A DNA stretch of 64,000 nucleotides from Stenopsyche tienmushanensis. Lineage: Eukaryota; Arthropoda; Insecta; Trichoptera; Stenopsychidae. Shown in pieces: positions 1-11,268 of this stretch (position 1 is its first letter; the number at the start of each line of letters is the position of its first letter). The position numbers and the translations under genes were made by a program. Location of the stretch: the NCBI GenBank assembly GCA_008973525.1, contig WACJ01000308.1, positions 336,886 through 400,885 of the forward strand, given 5' to 3'. The notes under the pieces are model-generated. The model was not told the DNA's origin. It worked only from the letters and a program-made list of their open reading frames with translations, and did not search any database.

Positions 1-1013
1 TTTTATCTTATACATGTATCCAATTAGATTCGTGTGTTATTTATTAAATTATAATATTACATAATTTGTCCTCGATGTAATAATTGATTTGTGATTGATC
101 TCAGTTTTCTTTCGTGTCCATCGATCCCCTGATGAAATATTTTTAGGGGTGCATTTGAATGCTGCTTTTGATTTTTCCATAAAATTGAAAGATTGATTGT
201 TGTCGCAATGAACGACTGATACATTTGAGTGACAATGGCGGTGATTTAAACTAATGAATCACGATCCTTAACTGACGCCAAAATGATGCAATATTGTAAT
301 AAGACATAGATCCATTTAAATCCCACATATCTAGTATGCAAATTGATATTTTTCTTGATTTATTTATGAATCGCGGACGATAATGAATCAACACTTTTCA
401 GACACAATGGCGATGGAAAATGACATCCCATTTTTGAAAATAATGTCTACTCATTAAGCCGCGGATTTCTCGCGCTGAATGTGAGAAATCCAATTGATAT
501 TCAATTGTGGTCGATGCATATGTGGTAAACGCCTAATGAAAAATGACGAAACGAAGCGTTTGGACGTTTGACTTGTTTTATATCAAGAAGATTAACCGAA
601 CAAAAAATAAGATATACGAGATCGTTTCGAATCCGCCATATCCGGATTTCTTCCCACGCAAACGTCTTTTAAGAACAAAAAAATCAAAAAAGCCTAAATC
701 TAAATTTATTATCTTGATTATTAGCATACAATGAAAATATTAATAAAAACAACATGTTCATATGTGCATATCAATAAAACCTATGTTCTCAAAACCAAGG
801 CATATTTATTTAATTGAAACATTTCTATTAAAAATTGAGCTAACACCGCGCCTTCTTTTTCCATTTTTTAAAAATGTTTCATGTGTAAAATAATATTTTT
901 ATCCATAATTCTAGATTAATTAAATCAATTATTGTCCAGATTGTTGATAATCGATAGCATGGAAATTAACCCTATGAGTATAGAACTAATTTAAAATCTT
1001 CATAGTCTTAAAT
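1..1013. other. AT-rich DNA, nothing recognised
   Basis: Only short frames; the 63-codon frame at 543-734 is Lys-rich and looks fortuitous. No repeat shared with the rest of the window was noticed. Confidence 0.4.
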
Positions 1014-1200
1014 GCTATATTTGCTTGTCCGCCACTTATCATGTCGGGATCGCAGCAGCGCGTATGAAGCCTATATTTAACACTCTCGTTGACCAACGTG
1101 AATCGGTGTTGTTTCTCACGGGACCCAAATTTAATAGTCGATGCGATATTATAACGCACGGGATAAACATGGATAACACGTGGCGCATCTTCTCTCAGGT
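1014..1200 (+). repeat. Repeat family X, left part, interrupted by hAT copy 1
   Basis: GCTATATTTGCTTGTCCGCC and GTATGAAGCCTATATTTA match the family. The family's right end reappears at 1785-1856, after the hAT-derived repeat, so the hAT repeat seems inserted in an X element. Confidence 0.5.
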
Positions 1201-1249
1201 GTTTTTTTTTAATCTTAGATTGTTAAGCTTGGCTCTGTCATTAGACAAA

Positions 1250-1790
1250 TTAACAAAAACAAAGTAAAGATAAACGAATGCGAACAAACAAGGATCTCGA
1301 TCTGATTTTGTAAGCTAGGCAACTTGCTGCTGAAAATGCACGCTCAGCCTTCACACTCGTTGGAGGTATCGTCGTCAAATATTTAAATGCTAGTTTGAGT
1401 TGATGACCGCGTGAGCCCCCATTTTCGTATAACACCATCAATATGACAGATAAAATTAATTTCTGCTGAGACGCGAATTTCCGACACGGAATACAAAAAT
1501 TTTGAATCCCGTATCTATTATATTTTACATCGATATTCCCATTTTTAGAGTCGAGGTGTAGTAAATACATCACCGGTGGGGAAAGGTTAATATAACAATT
1601 TGAAAAACAATATATGTACTCTATATATGTATACATATTAGACAGTTACTACCCCTAGGCGTCACCTAAGCTCACCAATTAGTAGTTACGCCATTATTTT
1701 TAAGCGTCCAGATTTCTGCGGAAATGTTTCGATTTAGTAGCCTTCATCATGCTGGTGAGGTGTACGATTTCTGTTAGATACTCAACGCAC
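1250..1790 (-). mobile_element. hAT-derived repeat, copy 1, with transposase C-terminal domain
   Basis: On the minus strand the region reads AFKYLTTIPPTSVKAERAFS and then AASCLAYKIRSR, the hAT dimerisation domain (pattern P.tSv.aER.FS). Upstream on that strand, 1480-1780 is shared with copies at 30719-31077 and 46090-46400, including a CGTAACTACTAATT motif that looks like a hAT end. Relative to copy 3 it lacks about 110 bp. It is non-functional. Confidence 0.7.
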
Positions 1791-1861
1791 AAGAGTGCTC
1801 TTTCTGAACCACTAGAATACGCTCGCAAATACGCGATCATCCTACCATACAGGTTGAGGGG

Positions 1862-2260
1862 GTATTCTAGTATATATTTTTTTAAATCGATTTTTATACT
1901 TATTTTTTTAGACCTTTAAGAATACATTCTCAAAAAGAATTTTCAAATTTTTGATTATTTACGGAGTTATAGCCATTTAAGTGAAGCGGCAACTAAGCCG
2001 ATTCCTACTAGAATGAAATCTTTAAACGCGTTTCTCTTGAAAATATATTTTTTTTTTCAACCCGGTTGAAATCATATCTCTAGTTTCAATTAACCGATTT
2101 ACTACAAAATTTAAAATATTTAAATCTTTGAAAATTATAAGGACAAAAAAATATTTTTTAAACAGTCTTCATTTTGTGAAAAAATATTTTTTGCCTATAA
2201 CTTTTTGTAAACTCTGAAAATCTAATAAATATCTGGTAAAAAATGTTCGTACTTATTTAC
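1862..2260. repeat. Family G, diverged internal fragment (copy D)
   Basis: Order of shared words follows copy A: AAGAATACATTCTC, TACGGAGTTATAGC, then CGCGTTTCT, TTGAAATCATATCTC and AGTCTTCATTTTGTG. Neither inverted end is recognisable; divergence is higher than in the other copies. Confidence 0.55.
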
Positions 2261-2589
2261 TTTTTATCAAAAATACCATATGTATATATTTATTCAGTGG
2301 TGATTTAAATGTATGCCTTAAATGTAATGTTATGTAATTTTTTTAAAATTTACAAAAATCTTTAAGCATTGCAGTTTTGGTTGTTATCCAATTTATGCAG
2401 CACCCATTGGCCCAATACCAGTATTCACATGATGAAAGGCTATTTTATGAATTATTTAATGTTAGTATTTTAAACTAGACCAAATAAAAATATTAAACCT
2501 TTGGTCTAATCAATCTTCAAGCAGCTAAATCCTGATTTCTCGTTTCTAGAAAATTTAATATTATAAACACTGGGATGATAATACTGGTA

Positions 2590-2800
2590 TCTGTAGGTAG
2601 TTACGCGGTTAATAAGCGGTCAGACTCATAAAAATTTAATTATCTTGGGTTCAAATCTTACAGCAGGTGTGGGTGGCGACCACATTTTAAAAAACATATA
2701 TACGCCATGAAAAACCATGTCAAAATGGTTGATAATGGTCCCTTAAAAGGGATTGATAAAAGGTTGGTACAAGATGACCTCCGCGAAGATTTCTCCATTT
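2590..2800 (+). repeat. tRNA-derived SINE candidate
   Basis: A box-A-like TAGTTACGCGGTT (2598), an anticodon-loop-like ACTCATAA and a good box B GGGTTCAAATC (2647-2657) occur with tRNA-like order and spacing. A body of about 140 bases follows. The acceptor and other stems are not intact, so it is not a functional tRNA. Confidence 0.55.
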
Positions 2801-4130
2801 AAAAAAAAAACACTTACGAAAATATTATTAAGAAAACTTGAAATTGTTCAATAAAGATCCAGAGTCTATAACAAGTATAACTTGACCCATAATAGAGTTA
2901 TAACAAACAATAAAAAATAATGTTGACATTTCTGTTTAATCTATGGAATTATTACAGCAAATCTTTTTTGGGATGATAACGGATCTTTATAGGTAAAATT
3001 CATTAAATCTATAAAAGACTTACATAATACACAATTACGAATGTTTAAGATCAATTAATTTATAAAAAGTATGAAGACGACTACCACTATTTTAAATGCT
3101 TTTTAAAATGACGTAAAATGGTATTTTAACAATTATGCGTTATAAAAATCACATGTTCCCATTATGGATATCAATAATTTACATAATCTGTCATCGACAA
3201 GGAAAACATCCAAAGATGATAGAATAATGCTGTTCGAAAGACTCGTATGATTTATTACGATATTTGGCCTTTATATGTAGAGACCTCCAAATATGACAGA
3301 AGCTATCTTGGAAAACGTTTAAATATCGCTCGTTTGTTAAGCATGGCGTTCAGAACCACGCTAATGATAAATACCATGAGACAATGGGCCAATTTTTGAA
3401 ATGTTACCATGTTAATTGTTTTTCACGCGGAAGAGTCAATACAATCGTCAATAAATTAAAGGAAACGACCAAGGCTTCAGCTTGGAACCGTTGTCCTTCG
3501 TCGTCAACATCAAAATTAGGCTTTGTTTAGACTTGAGCTTAAGCCATGCGAAATCCGACAGCCGATCAAATGGTCCATCGATAAAGTAAAAAATCGAACA
3601 CCTTGCACCAGAAATAACAGACGCATAAATTATACAAGAGGCTTTGTCGATGGATTTGTATCGGGAGCGATAAATTCGAGCGCCCGAGACGCTTGCAAAA
3701 GCTATCGTATAAATCAAACCTGCGGGCCGCATTGGAACGATCGGGTTCAAATTGTTAATAAAACATCGCTTATTTTTGGCATTTTAAAATCTATACATCA
3801 AAACATGTCCTATTTAGACTTGAATTCATAAATAAAAAATCGCGTTTAAATGACTGTTGTTGGTTAATCCACAAATAACGAAATTTTTGATCGTGATATC
3901 TCAAATCATTGTAACACTTTTTATATAACATAAGAATACATATGAAATTCATATAGCGTCATATTTTACTTCTCATAATGGATATTTCACGCTTATAACG
4001 AGCACATATTCGATATCAACTTTGCTTTATTAAGCAGATATGTTATGTATTAACTGCAATGTTAATAAATCAGTTTAAACATACCCAGCTCACTTTGATT
4101 AATTAATTAATTTTAAATTGACGTAAAGTG
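2801..4130. other. Unassigned DNA, both strands open at 3448-3831
   Basis: Frames of about 100 codons overlap on opposite strands at 3448-3831, in slightly higher GC. Neither contains a recognised motif, and no splice-linked neighbours were seen. Probably chance or an old element. Confidence 0.3.
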
Positions 4131-4135
4131 TAGAT

Positions 4136-4400
4136 GCTATATTTGCATGTGCTTCGCTTATCGTTCACATAAACTCACTTTTCTCTCAGGACCGCGCAAC
4201 GTGAATTAAGCTTGTATATCAATAAATTAACCTCAACACTGTTAATAGCACACAATATTTGGGTTATCATTATTTATCGATACAATTGTACGATGTATGA
4301 GTGTATGATGAGACGCAAGATATTATCTCCGTCTCTGTCTTCGATTCACAATCTCCGCATCGCTCGAATCCGTTCGTAGCATATGCGGGTCAATGGGAGA
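4136..4400 (+). repeat. Repeat family X, copy 1
   Basis: Shares a chain of words with 1014-1110 (GCTATATTTGC), 63893-64000 (AATAAATTAACCTCAACACTG against AATAAATAAACACTG), 32440-32735 (AACACACAATATT, CTCCGTCTC) and 44370-44405 (GAATCCGTTCGCAGCATATG). No coding part; element ends not defined. Confidence 0.55.
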
Positions 4401-4640
4401 TGATCGCTTACATATAATTTGTGTTGTGAAAGAGCTTATAGCACATGAACCCCAGTTTTTCTTTTCTTGCCAAAGAGAAGAACTTCGTCGTACGAAAAAA
4501 AATTCTTCTCCGTATTACCTATAATAAAAATGGTGATCTCAGGATCGTATTCCTTGGCCTTACAAATTAAGAATGATAATATTTTCTCTATTGAAGATCC
4601 ACAACTTTGATTCGATAAGTTAAAAACAATTTAGAAGACG

Positions 4641-5374
4641 CAGGGACGTAACAAGGACGTGGCAAAGCATGCGCCCGCCACAGGCGCAACTGGGCTTGGG
4701 GCGCAAAACGCAGAATACCGACCCGATCGAGAGCTGCACATACATATGTAGTTTTTATTTTACTCGACCATTTTACTTTACATAAACCAAAACTGATTGA
4801 CTCTGCCCGTGTTTATAATATATACTAAGCTGTCTAATATGTCTCTTTGTTGTCGCTTAAACATTGAGTCAACCCAGCCGACATAAGCCCGCAATAAAAT
4901 AAAGAACGATATTTTCGATCGATTGTAAAATTTAGACAATCCACCCGATCAGTCCTCTTCATACAACTTAGTTTCATAATGAGAGTTTTTATTCGTTCTG
5001 TAGACATGTTCATGTATGGCATCCGATCGCGAGGCGCTCATTCGTCATATCAGCGGTCCGAAAAGCGGACCGATCGAACATACGAACTTAGTGGCCATTC
5101 CGCCCTCTTCTAGGGCTTTTTGCGCCATTTTCAATGGATCGAGGAAGCAACGTAGCGTCTAGACACTTTATCGTAGTATTTTTTTAAAACAGTATATGTT
5201 AAGTCGGGTACTTTTGGGACTATCTTTGTATATTAAAATATACATTATAATAGTATTTAATATTTTGCATTTATAGTACTATTAGTTAAATTTAAAAAGT
5301 AAATTGGATTTCCGGGAGGGGGGAGGGATGTTAGATACTTGCCACGGGCGCTTCATACTCTTGTTACGGCTCTG
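4641..5374. mobile_element. hAT-type non-autonomous element with perfect 8-bp duplication
   Basis: The left end is CAGGGACGTAACAAG and the complemented right end is CAGAGCCGTAACAAG. Subterminal GCGCCCG motifs lie on both sides. AGAAGACG occurs immediately outside each end (4633-4640 and 5375-5382), the 8-bp duplication expected of hAT transposition. The 734-bp body has no transposase. It holds a hairpin GGTCCG-AAAAG-CGGACC at 5055-5071. Confidence 0.92.
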
Positions 5375-5599
5375 AGAAGACGATTACTAGGAATAGCTGT
5401 AGTTCTCTATTTTGCATCCATACTATTCATTTTTAATTCAAATTTATTCAAAGCGTGTACATCAATTCAATTTTGAATTAAATAATATAAGAACGTGATC
5501 AAATGTCGTTATTATATATCTCATGCCGCTCGTTATAACCGAGCTCTACTTTATATTATAAAGCTCAACATTCATTATTTTAGACTGTAAATTTATTCG

Positions 5600-5835
5600 A
5601 GGTGGCTTTTAGTAATATGGGTGTTAGACTCCAGGATACCCACCCATAAAGCCCCAAAGGGGTGGGGGGAGGCAACCCAATGCCCGTGGGCAACGTTTGA
5701 ACTCCTGGGGTAATGACGTGGGGTAGAAGTGTGCGAAAGCAGCTTCGTCGGTTTGCACATCAAACACTGCTGGGATGGCCCAGCTAAAAAGAGTTGAGTA
5801 GCCAGCCTTTTTTTGCGCGTTATATTGCACCATTA
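5600..5835 (-). other. GC-rich block, open frame on the minus strand, unassigned
   Basis: A 69-codon minus frame (MVQYNAQKKAGYSTLFSWAI and a Pro/Gly-rich end) covers the block. Local GC and a G-rich run (GGGGTGGGGGGAGG) set it apart from the flanks. It may be a retroelement fragment; I do not recognise it. Confidence 0.25.
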
Positions 5836-6870
5836 ATATTCTTCAAAAAATAGGAAGAAGTTATAGCAAAAATTTGCAATTCATGAGTATCATGGGGAAT
5901 AAATTACAACCTCAGGCGCAGAACTTCTTTTGCATCGAACATTGTTCAGATGACAAAGTGGACCAGTTCTCACAAGTAGCTGGAAAACCTTGACATTTGA
6001 TGATCACCAGCAAAGACTGTCATTTAAATTAGAGCTACGTGAACAAGGTATTTTGACGCTTCGATATTTCAGTGCGTGCCTCTCAAACTGTGCAGCGCGG
6101 TTTTGCACAGATCCAATGTGTATTGTGACGCAAGTTCACATAGCCGATTTCTTTTTAATGATAAGAAGAATAGATCAAATTACGATTTTTTTGGATTAAA
6201 TTTCAAAAGTTGCGTCAACAAATTTGATTCAGTAATCAAGTCGGTCGATTAATCTTCTCATACATCAGTGTTCAAGCCTTTTTTTGACGGGCCTTTCTAT
6301 TTGGGATATTCAGCCGCCTACAGTTCCTCACGAAGATGCTGTACCAGCTCGTGTATTTTTGACAAATTTAAACAACACATTAACTTTGGATAATTAAATA
6401 TCCGCTTGTACGTGGGAATCTTTTGAAGCATTTTTATATTCTAAAATATGTGCATTATTTGAATAGAATTTTTGTGGTGAAATAAGACAGAAGATTTAGA
6501 ATCTGTGTGAATTGGTGACATTAAAAATTACATAAAATTTTCATGCATTAAATTTCATATATGTTGAAAATATGCGATACTATTTTAATGATAGTTGAAG
6601 GACGATACCTTTCATTTCAAATTCCATATTCGAATATCCATACCCTTATTTTTCATTTTGTGTAAACTGAATTCAATATAAATATATGCATGCTAGAGAT
6701 CAATAACATTTTTTGAATCATTAGCAAAATAAATAAAAACTATCCACTGTTGTATTTCATGCCAAATGTTTGCCGTAAATATTTAATACCAGTGATTACC
6801 TGGCATGCATTGCAATACCACAAACAATATTTTTACTATATCTATGTTATTCTCACAAGTATAAACAATA
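5836..6870. other. Unassigned AT-rich DNA
   Basis: No recognised motif. A 69-codon forward frame at 5990-6199 has no family features. Confidence 0.35.
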
Positions 6871-6874
6871 AGTT

Positions 6875-6956
6875 GACAAAGTTTTATCACAATCGGATGA
6901 ACGGTATGGTAGCGTATTAAATACGTACAAACAAACATTGATTTTTATATATTAGA
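6875..6956 (+). repeat. LINE 3'-end-like segment
   Basis: The phrase GTTTTATCACAATCGG followed by TACGTACAAACAAACATTG and a TATATA-type tail resembles the recurrent 3' UTR of insect non-LTR elements. No coding part is attached, so this is a weak call from pattern memory. Confidence 0.35.
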
Positions 6957-7317
6957 ATATGTTTCCATAAGAAAAGGTGTAGAAGAGAATCTATTGAATT
7001 GGTTAAATATAGTTAAAGTTAAATACTGTTAAATATATTTTATTTCACGAACTGATTTGTGCCTCGTGAACGTCAATAATATAATAATTTAATTGCCACC
7101 CTTTTCTATTTCAAATCCTCCTTTTGGACATTGCCTTGAAGAACCAAGTCGTGGAATTATATAAAAAAATGAGCTCCTGCTTAAGAGGCTGTGGTCGTCG
7201 CAAGTCGGAGATGATTTGAAGAGCGGAGCCCTGCGGCACCGAGGCGCTTATCATATGAGTAGCTCATAGCCTTCCGCTTCCACTCCGGTGTTGCTTTTTG
7301 TTCGATGTTTTAGGAAG

Positions 7318-7511
7318 TACGAGACAATAAGAGTGATCTCCGTTTGGGGACTAAGAGTTCCAACGATAGACCCGTTAGAAGATCTCGTCTATACTGGGAT
7401 AGATAGGTAGATTCAGACGCCGCACGTCTGAGCCTGGATAATTGGAGGGAGGAGGCCCAGGACAAACGGAATTGGCTCCAGGGGTTGTTGTTGGCCGAGG
7501 TTGTCATATAG
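7318..7511 (+). pseudogene. Non-LTR retrotransposon C-terminal fragment
   Basis: One forward frame reads RPVRRSRLYWDR, a stop, VDSDAARLSLDNWREEAQDK, then RNWLQGLL. This matches the pattern GRPxxRWxDxV..D...L...NWRxxAQDRxxWrxLL that closes many insect LINE ORF2 proteins. Only this tail remains. GC content is locally higher than the surroundings, and the block from about 7180 may belong to the same element. It directly precedes a family G element at 7624. Clade not certain (RTE-like is my guess). Confidence 0.6.
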
Positions 7512-7623
7512 GGCTATGTGATCCTCTATTTTTTGGGAAAATTTGGGTATCTCAGATTGGAGTACATTATTTTTTAAAACAAATTGAAATCTGCGAATTC
7601 CTGTCTGGGTACCTAGCAAATTT

Positions 7624-8407
7624 ATACATAACCTCTTTTTGTGCGATTTCGAAGTTATGCGGTTTTTTTAAAGCATTTTTTTTTTTAATTTCTTGAGTAC
7701 GTATCGAGATATTTTGGATGAAATAGGAAATATATCATCAACAATAGTCGAAATTTGGAAAAAAATATGTTTTGGAACTATGTAAATAATATTGCATCTG
7801 CTATCGCTAAATTACAACCACGCCCTTTATTCTGGCTTAGATTTTTAAGTATTTTGCATTTTTCCAATGTTTCGACTTTTAAAAATACATTCTCCAAAGG
7901 AATTTCCAAAATTCCAACCACTTATGGAGTTATAGCTATTATAGTGACGCGGCTACTTGGCTGGTCCCACCATAATGAATTTTTTTACGCGTTTTTCTAG
8001 AAACACCTATTTTCATCACGGTTGACATCATTTCTCAAGATTTAATTATTTAATTAATTTCAAACTGGGTACGGGTCTTTTCTATATAACCCTCTATTAT
8101 TCCTACCAGATTTATGTCAAAAAATATTAATATTAATTTAACTATTTAAAAAAAATGAAAACTGTGACAAAATAAGGTCAAAAAATAACTTGACTGATTT
8201 TTTTTAAACAGTCGCCATTTTGTAAAACCAAATTTTTTATTAACTTTTTTTATGCGTTTTTTGATCTATTTTATAAAGCTGTTTCAAAGTTATGCGGTTT
8301 TTAAAATTCTTGGAACACATTTTCACTTTTTTTTATGTAAGTCATAGCTTTTTTTGTGCGATTTTCCGCGGAATACATCTACCGCACAAAATAAGGTTTA
8401 AGTGTAT
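7624..8407. mobile_element. Family G TIR element, copy A (complete, 784 bp)
   Basis: Starts ATACATAACCTCTTTTTGTG and ends with the inverted counterpart (CGCACAAAATAAGG then TTTAAGTGTAT). The GTGCG core is repeated just inside each end. The body shares long stretches with copies at 1862-2260, 10709-11268 and 23705-24961, for example CATTTTTCCAATGTTTCGAC and TCAAACTGGGTACG. No transposase is readable, so it is non-autonomous and its transposase source is unknown. Confidence 0.75.
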
Positions 8408-8486
8408 ATGAAAATATTACCTAAAAAATACATAATAACACGATAAAAAAAGAGTAATAATACATTATATACCAGAATTTTTTATG

Positions 8487-8521
8487 CAGGATTTCGGTTC
8501 AGTTTCGGTTCGAAGCCCTAA
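8487..8521. repeat. Solo hAT end, CAGGGCTTCGAACCG family
   Basis: The segment TTTCGGTTCGAAGCCCT is the complement of the MITE end at 63659, preceded by CGGTTCAG-type repeats. No partner end was found, so this is a fragment. Confidence 0.45.
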
Positions 8522-9000
8522 TAAAGACTAAGTTGAAGAAAGACTTTTAGAACACTCTGTATAAGAAAAATCAAATATTAATTTTCATTGTAAGCATCCA
8601 TAATAATAAACAATACACTGCAGATCTTTTTACGATGAAACTTTAAAGTTACTTTCAAAATGATTTTTATGAGAGAGTTCCAAGAACTCTATATATTTCC
8701 TCCTCCCAATACGTTTATAAATACCAATGATGAGACTTTAAATTCATGAAACCACCTTGTATTTTGTCCGTATACGATATATTTTTGGGTGTCCGTGATA
8801 ACTCTTAAATTAAATTAAATGTAAGAACAAAGCACGATATGTTACTCATAATTTATCAAAATTATTCTATATTTAAATGATAACTCAAGAAAAAATTAAT
8901 AGTCATTAATTGTCTTAATAATATAGACAAAATATGTTAATATAACGAGAAATATTAAAATTGGTCATAATTTTTTGAACAAACACTGGAAAACCACTAC

Positions 9001-9130
9001 ACCCCGTAGCTCAAGGATTATATAATTTATCCAATAAGTTACAGGCCCTTAATTCAAATTCTTCTGAGGTGAAGTGATCTTTGCATTAAATATTCGCCCA
9101 CACAACCCAATAAAGATCATATTTGTATCG
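9001..9130 (+). repeat. tRNA-derived SINE remnant candidate
   Basis: TAGCTCAAGGA (box-A-like, 9007) and TTAATTCAAATTC (box-B-like, about 9050) are spaced about 43 bases, as in tRNA-derived promoters. Stems are decayed. It differs in sequence from the candidate at 2590. Confidence 0.4.
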
Positions 9131-10708
9131 CCTTCTTGCGTCCTAATTATTATATCGAACAAAAAACAATGAGAAAAAAAACGTCATCTTACTTCACTTA
9201 CCGGACACATAACATTCATCAACTCTTTGGTAATTAAGGCAATTGCCCCATGGCGTCAATCAAGATTAAAGTCGACCAAATGGAGTGGTAAATCAGTCAT
9301 CATCATTATATCCCAAAGTATAATCGATGCATATTTGAGCACTTTAACACTGGCGTGTCAAATCCACGAGATTCAGAATCGATGGATTTTTTTTATTGAT
9401 CTATTGCTCAAAAACTCGTTATTTGCAGGGGAAGCTATAAAAGATATAAAATAATGATATATTATATGTACAATGTGTCACTAAATGGTACGCCAGTCGC
9501 ATGTCACTTTTCAATAAATGACATTTGAAATGCATTATGTGAAAAATGCATTTAAGTGTTTCGAATAAATCGTGTTGGACCTTAATGAAATGCATTTTAA
9601 AATATCAAATCTTATAGGTCACATGTGTAAACTAGTGTTCTTTCGGTGCAATTCGTTGTGAAATTTCGTGCCAATCTTAATCTGAATAAAATAAATCCAA
9701 TTATTGTTGGAAATTCGAAGAATTCAGGTTGAAATATGCCTTCATTTACTCGATAGTAAGCTGAATGAATTGATTTCAAAAGGGTTGCAATGCATACGCT
9801 AAAAAATAATCGAGTCGAGCATAAATTCGGATTAATTCGTCCAAGGTAATCGTCGCGAAAGGAAGACTTCACCATAACCAGCTTCTGCAATTTAATCGAA
9901 ATCATTTACATGCTGCAGTTTGAAGGTCGCTTGCAAAAGCGTCAACAAAGGATCGAGACCTGGTTATTGACGAGTCCTGATGTCTTCGACGTGATGAACA
10001 CTTTCAATTCGATCGATTTAAATCGAAGGATACCATCATTAAAGGTCTTCATAGCGTTAAAGCTTGACATTTAAATAATCCAATAATTGTTTTTAAAAAT
10101 GCACATAGTCATCAAGCGAAAAAAATGCGTGATCATTCGAGCACGCTCGTTTTTATCGGTACCATACAATAAACATTTAATAATAATAGACTGTCCAGTC
10201 GAAAATGCTATTTTTTTCATACTTAATTTTTGATCATCAGTTGTGTCTCAACCTGAAGATGAAATCCTAGTGTTATACTCAAATCAAAAATGTAAAAAAC
10301 AATGACTTTCAAAGGGGAAGATAAAGAAACCAACCCCTCGACCGGGTCTAACAGTAAAAAAAGCTTTTTTAAATGTATGGTAATACTGCAAAGGGATAAT
10401 CCATCATGAAGCCCTTCCTTATGGTAGAACCTTAATGAGCAAAAATTATTATTCACAATTAGAAAGTGTAACAGTAACGTTGAGTACAAAGATATTTTCG
10501 ACTGAACAATCTATCAATCAAATAATCTTAAAATTATTAGTAACTATCTTCAATTAAGAAAATCTTTACTTAACTTTTTACTATCCGTACTCGCGTTTTA
10601 GCGTGATAACAGAATAATGTTTTAACCTCATTTTTAACACATCTTTGAATCGCATCGCTGAATTATTACTCGGGACATTTTTGATAAAACTGATTTAGTT
10701 TTTTTTTT
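9131..10708. other. Unassigned AT-rich DNA between repeats
   Basis: Short frames only (for example 9612-9905 and 10223-10489 on the minus strand), without motifs or matching splice sites. Confidence 0.35.
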
Positions 10709-11268
10709 GCATTTTTCCAATGTTTCGACTTTTAAAAATATATTCTCCAAAGAAAGTTCCAAAATTCCAACTACTTACGGAGTTATAGTTATTTTACGCA
10801 TATTTATTGAACCTATTTTTTTCAACACGTCAACCATCATATCTCAAATTTTAATCAATTTAGTAACTTCAAACTGGGTACGAATCTTTTCTATATAACT
10901 CCCCTATTATTCCTACCAGATTACTAGTCATATTTAAAATCGCAACGAAAATTATCATACTGCGATGATGGTTTGTAATTAAAATAATTAGTATTTTTCT
11001 AGTGGGAATCTGGAATTTGAGATGTCAGATGTCAGACATCCTTAAATTTTTACCAATGATGCAAGACGTCCTTTAAATGTTATTTTTTAATTGCCTTACT
11101 GTTTTTCAGTTTTTTTATGCGATTTTGATTATATTTTATATAGCTGTTTCAAAGTAATGCGGTTTTTAAAATCCATGGAACGCATCTTCACTTTTTCTAT
11201 GAAAGTCATAGCTATTTTTGTGCGATTTTCCGCGGAACGCATCTACCGCACAAAAAAGTTAAAGTATT
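10709..11268. mobile_element. Family G, 5'-truncated copy B
   Basis: Begins within the body at TGCATTTTTCCAATGTTTCG and runs to the right end (CTACCGCACAAAAAAG). It shares with copy C an extra block (GATGTCAGACATCCTTAAA, GCAAGACGTCCTTTAAATG) absent from copy A, so A and B/C are two subfamilies. Confidence 0.7.

Noticed and set aside
3448..3831. Overlapping ~100-codon frames on both strands
   Set aside because: No motif, no splice-linked neighbours. Open stretches on both strands can arise from composition alone.
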